A stretch of DNA of 8,259 nt from Nitrospira sp. UBA2083 (GTDB lineage: Bacteria > Nitrospirota > Nitrospiria > Nitrospirales > Nitrospiraceae): the NCBI GenBank assembly GCA_002331625.1, contig DCZN01000049.1, forward strand, positions 106,692 through 114,950, written 5' to 3'. Shown here in pieces: positions 6,148 to 8,259 of this stretch. Position numbers and translations under genes: made by a program. How positions within the stretch are numbered: position 1 is the stretch's first letter; every line of letters starts with the position of its first letter. Under the pieces are notes generated by a model. That model made no database searches. It was not told the DNA's origin and saw nothing but the letters and a program-made list of their open reading frames with translations.

Positions 6148-7119
6148 CTATTTTTTCCTCTTCGTGCTCTTTTTGATCAAGTCGCGGGTTGCGAGATATT
6201 CTTTATTTTCCGGGTCGGCAGCCAGCGCTTTTTCGATGTATGCGAGTGCATCAGCATTCTTCTCAGCTCCCATTGAGACGAGGGCCTGAATGAACGCGTC
6301 TCGCCCGGCCTGTGAGGAATCAGCTGACGACAGCTCTGCAGACTTGGCGCATCGAAATCCGAGCCCTACGCCATAGGAATTATTTTCCGGACGATTCCAG
6401 AAACGGTGACTAGTGTGTAATGAACTGGCTGGTGCAAGCCATGAGCCGCCACGCAGGACACGTACCTGTCCTTGATTGGCGAAATTGAATCCCTGATCGG
6501 GACCTTGAGGATTGAGCTTTGGGCTGCCCTTGTAGTACGTCGGTTCGTACCAATCGGCGACCCACTCGAAGACGTTCCCGGCCATGTTGTATACGCCGAA
6601 ACCACTTGTACCCTCTGGGTAACTATCAACGGGCATCGTGCGATCATGCTTCATACCGTAGTTAGCTTTGCGTGGATCAAGCGCATTGCCCCAGGGATAC
6701 GGTTTATCCCCCTCGGGACCAGTCGCCGCCCGTTCCCATTCCGCTTCAGTTGGAAGGCGTTTCCCTTCCCACTTGCAGAAGGCGTTCGCATCAGTCCAAT
6801 TCACTCCGACGACTGGTTGATTCGGCTGATTGAGACGCGGATCGTCCCAGTAAGCCGGTGCGGTTTGACCAGTCGCCTGCATGAATGCCTTGTAGCGCGC
6901 GTTTGACGTTTCGTATTTGTCGATGAGATAGGCATCGAGGGCAACTTCGTGCTTCATTTCATCGCCATGTGTGAACGCACCCATGATGAATTCACCTTGT
7001 GGGATAAGCACCATCCCTTTGTTTGCGGGCGACGCCTCTTTGGCTAATGTTGGAATGGCTGACCCAGGGATCACTAACATGACACTGAAGATGACTGTCG
7101 GTATCGATAGGCTCCGCAT
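6148..7119 (-). CDS. SUMF1/FGE-sulfatase-fold protein with C-terminal TPR-like tail, second of the array
   Basis: A 323-residue protein. Residues 1-26 form a signal peptide (cleavage near TLA/KE). The SUMF1 domain at about 35-261 includes MVLIPQGEFIMG (36-47), LIDKYETSNARYKAFM (65-80), AYWDDPRLNQPNQPVVGVNW (89-108), KWEGKRLPTEAEWERAATG (117-135 region), YNMAGNVFEWVADWYEPTYY (177-196), VLRGGSW (221-227) and GVGLGFRCAKSA (250-261). Cys115 and Cys257 are the only cysteines and match a structural disulfide; the segment after RGGSW (LAPASSLHTSHRFW) lacks both catalytic cysteines. Residues of about 272-316 form a TPR-like hairpin (AFIQALVSMGAEKNADALAY), ending in a basic KKSTKRKK tail. It is extremely similar to its upstream neighbour over its whole length, so the two look like a recent tandem duplication. 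AAGGAG lies 7-8 nt before the ATG, and the gap to the preceding stop is only 11 bp. Confidence 0.92.
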   Translation of the reverse strand: MRSLSIPTVIFSVMLVIPGSAIPTLAKEASPANKGMVLIPQGEFIMGAFTHGDEMKHEVALDAYLIDKYETSNARYKAFMQATGQTAPAYWDDPRLNQPNQPVVGVNWTDANAFCKWEGKRLPTEAEWERAATGPEGDKPYPWGNALDPRKANYGMKHDRTMPVDSYPEGTSGFGVYNMAGNVFEWVADWYEPTYYKGSPKLNPQGPDQGFNFANQGQVRVLRGGSWLAPASSLHTSHRFWNRPENNSYGVGLGFRCAKSAELSSADSSQAGRDAFIQALVSMGAEKNADALAYIEKALAADPENKEYLATRDLIKKSTKRKK

Positions 7120-7130
7120 GGTTACTCTCC

Positions 7131-8096
7131 TTATTTTGTCTTCATGCTCTTCTTAATGAGTTCACGGGTAGCGACATATTCTTGATTAGCAGGATCCGCG
7201 GTTAATGCTTTTTCGATAGCAGTCAGTGCTTCCGCATGCTTTTCAGCTCCCATGGCCACGAGAGCTCGAATGAAGGCGTCGCGGCCTTCCTGCATGGCCT
7301 CGTCGGTGATAATCTGGGCTGACTTGGCACACCGAAATCCTAGTCCGACTCCATAGGAATTATTGTCGGGCTGATTCCAGAATCGATGACTGGTATGAAG
7401 AGATGTTTCTGGGGCGAGCCAGGATCCTCCTCTCAGAACCTTGACCGGTCCTTGGTGAGCAAAGTTATACCCCTGCTCAGCTCCTTTGGGATTTAAGGCC
7501 AAGCTCTGTTTGTAGTATGTAGGGTCATACCAATCGTCCACCCATTCGAACACGTTGCCGGCCATGTTGTAGATCCCGTAGCCGCTCACCCCCTCCGAAT
7601 AAGAATCGACCGGCATGGTGCGTCCAACATTTTGTCCATAATTAGCCTTCTTTGGATCAAGGCTATGGCCCCAAGGATAATGGCGATCTCCGTCCGGGCC
7701 CTTGGCTGCCCGCTCCCACTCGGCTTCTGTGGGGAGACGCTTTCCTTCCCACTTGCAGAACGCGTTGGCATCGGTCCAACTGACTCCGACGACCGGTTGA
7801 TTCGGTTTACTGAGCCGTGGATCGTCCCAATAGGCTGGAGCTGGATGACTGGTGCTCTTCATAAATTCCCTATAACGAGCGTTCGACGTCTCGTATTTGT
7901 CGATCCAATACGAGTCGAGTACGACTTGGTGTTTGGGTTCGTCTGAATGTTCGTTGCTTCCCATCGTGAATTCACCCTTCGGGATGAGCACCATATCCTT
8001 GTCCGTAGTGGGCAAATTCGTCGCAGCTGCAAGGGAGATGGCGCCCACCGAAATGGCCACTCCTGAAACGACCTGTAAGAATGTCTGACTCCGCAT
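7131..8096 (-). CDS. SUMF1/FGE-sulfatase-fold protein with C-terminal TPR-like tail, first of the array
   Basis: A 321-residue protein. Residues 1-25 are a signal peptide (AAA/TN). The SUMF1 domain at about 34-260 shows MVLIPKGEFTMGS (35-47), WIDKYETSNARYREFM (64-79), AYWDDPRLSKPNQPVVGVSW (88-107), FCKWEGKRLPTEAEWERAAK (113-132), YPWGHSLDP (140-148), YNMAGNVFEWVDDWYDPTYY (176-195), VLRGGSW (220-226) and GVGLGFRCAKSA (249-260). Cys114 and Cys256 are its only cysteines. The catalytic Cys pair of formylglycine-generating enzyme is absent: LAPETSLHTSHRFW follows RGGSW. Residues of about 272-315 (AFIRALVAMGAEKHAEALTA) form one TPR-like repeat. Other SUMF1-fold families, such as EgtB-like and NirV-like proteins, show that the domain has roles beyond sulfatases; none can be assigned here. 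AAGGAGGG precedes the ATG by about 5-7 nt. It is the first visible gene of the array. Confidence 0.92.
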   Translation of the reverse strand: MRSQTFLQVVSGVAISVGAISLAAATNLPTTDKDMVLIPKGEFTMGSNEHSDEPKHQVVLDSYWIDKYETSNARYREFMKSTSHPAPAYWDDPRLSKPNQPVVGVSWTDANAFCKWEGKRLPTEAEWERAAKGPDGDRHYPWGHSLDPKKANYGQNVGRTMPVDSYSEGVSGYGIYNMAGNVFEWVDDWYDPTYYKQSLALNPKGAEQGYNFAHQGPVKVLRGGSWLAPETSLHTSHRFWNQPDNNSYGVGLGFRCAKSAQIITDEAMQEGRDAFIRALVAMGAEKHAEALTAIEKALTADPANQEYVATRELIKKSMKTK

Positions 8097-8123
8097 GGGA
8101 CCCTCCTTGGTTAGTGCTCTGCA

Positions 8124-8148
8124 CGTATGATCGAAGCGGCATACGATC
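8124..8148 (-). promoter_or_regulatory. Inverted repeats upstream of the SUMF1 array (possible operator or RNA structure)
   Basis: CGTATG (8124-8129) and CATACG (8140-8145) form a perfect 6-bp inverted repeat with a 10-nt spacer. GATCG (8129-8133) and CGATC (8144-8148) form a second, mutually exclusive one. They lie 28-52 bp upstream of the first array ATG, between it and a possible preceding stop at 8148-8150. They could be an operator, a 5' UTR hairpin or a weak terminator of the upstream gene. No convincing -35/-10 pair and no U-tract were seen. Confidence 0.3.
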
Positions 8149-8259
8149 TAGGCCGACACTGTCGTTGTTGAATGAGCTCCCATGATTGGCGAGCCTTCCG
8201 TTGAACATGCCTGCGCCAGCTGACGATGTCTCACAATGATCGAATCAATCACATCGCCG
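8148..8259 (-). CDS. Possible 3' end of an upstream gene (36 codons, unidentified)
   Basis: One minus-strand frame is open from the right edge to a TAG at 8150-8148, giving 36 residues beginning GDVIDSIIVRHRQLAQACST and ending in a Ser/Thr-rich tail. The other two minus frames hit stops within the first five codons. The composition is plausible for a protein C-terminus but matches nothing I recognise. If real, the gene ends 51 bp before the SUMF1 array and could be its upstream partner. So short an open frame also occurs by chance. Confidence 0.25.
   Translation of the reverse strand, partial: GDVIDSIIVRHRQLAQACSTEGSPIMGAHSTTTVSA

Noticed and set aside
6472..6906. 144-codon plus-strand frame inside the second SUMF1 gene
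   Set aside because: Similar antisense frames recur at the same place in the paralogues (for example 7632-7946 and 5566-5793), as expected when the conserved SUMF1 coding strand leaves the opposite frame open.
3810..8096. Sulfatase-activating (formylglycine-generating) function for the array
   Set aside because: The catalytic cysteines are missing from all four proteins and no sulfatase gene is nearby.
6148..8096. Long similar DNA blocks as a mobile-element or CRISPR repeat
   Set aside because: The similarity follows intact reading frames of two paralogous genes. There are no short regular repeats with spacers, no terminal inverted repeats and no transposase.

Overview
The window reads as a stretch of Gram-negative bacterial chromosome of moderate GC content. 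Every convincing gene lies on the minus strand, so transcription runs from the right edge (8259) to the left edge (1). The gene set suggests a Nitrospira-like environmental bacterium: tandem exported SUMF1-fold proteins, a His-rich SmbP-like periplasmic protein of the kind described in nitrifiers, a class I photolyase and a TIGR01777-type epimerase. That taxonomic guess is inference; the window has no rRNA or other marker gene.

Right half (8096 down to 3810): a compact five-gene array. Three signal-peptide-bearing SUMF1/FGE-sulfatase-fold proteins follow one another (8096-7131, 7119-6148, 6102-5053), each ending in a single TPR-like helical hairpin. Next comes a small His-rich exported protein (5020-4652) whose stop overlaps the start of a fourth SUMF1 protein (4655-3810) lacking the TPR tail. 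Gaps are -4 to 45 bp and each gene has a good Shine-Dalgarno, so they are probably co-transcribed. All four SUMF1 proteins lack the two active-site cysteines of true formylglycine-generating enzyme but keep the pair matching a structural disulfide. They are therefore probably a periplasmic binding or scaffold set rather than sulfatase activators. Their purpose is unknown, and this array is the most interesting content of the window.

Middle (3809 to 2231): an intergenic stretch with two strong hairpins whose G-U pairs fit a minus-strand transcript, a 37-codon single-TM small ORF with a good Shine-Dalgarno (3600-3487), and a TIGR01777/YfcH-like NAD(P)-dependent epimerase (3429-2482). A 33-codon hydrophobic ORF (2485-2384) begins inside the epimerase stop codon.

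Left part (2230 to 1): a probable three-gene operon made of an exported stand-alone PDZ protein (2230-1781), a class I deoxyribodipyrimidine photolyase (1757-312) and the first 105 codons of a DUF523 (TudS/RudS/YbbK) protein starting at 315, which overlaps the photolyase stop by 4 bp. The photolyase/DUF523 coupling resembles the ybgA-phr pairing of E. coli and suggests a shared light or UV theme, because DUF523 enzymes remove sulfur from thiouracil or 4-thiouridine.

No tRNA, rRNA, insertion sequence, CRISPR array or phage gene was seen.
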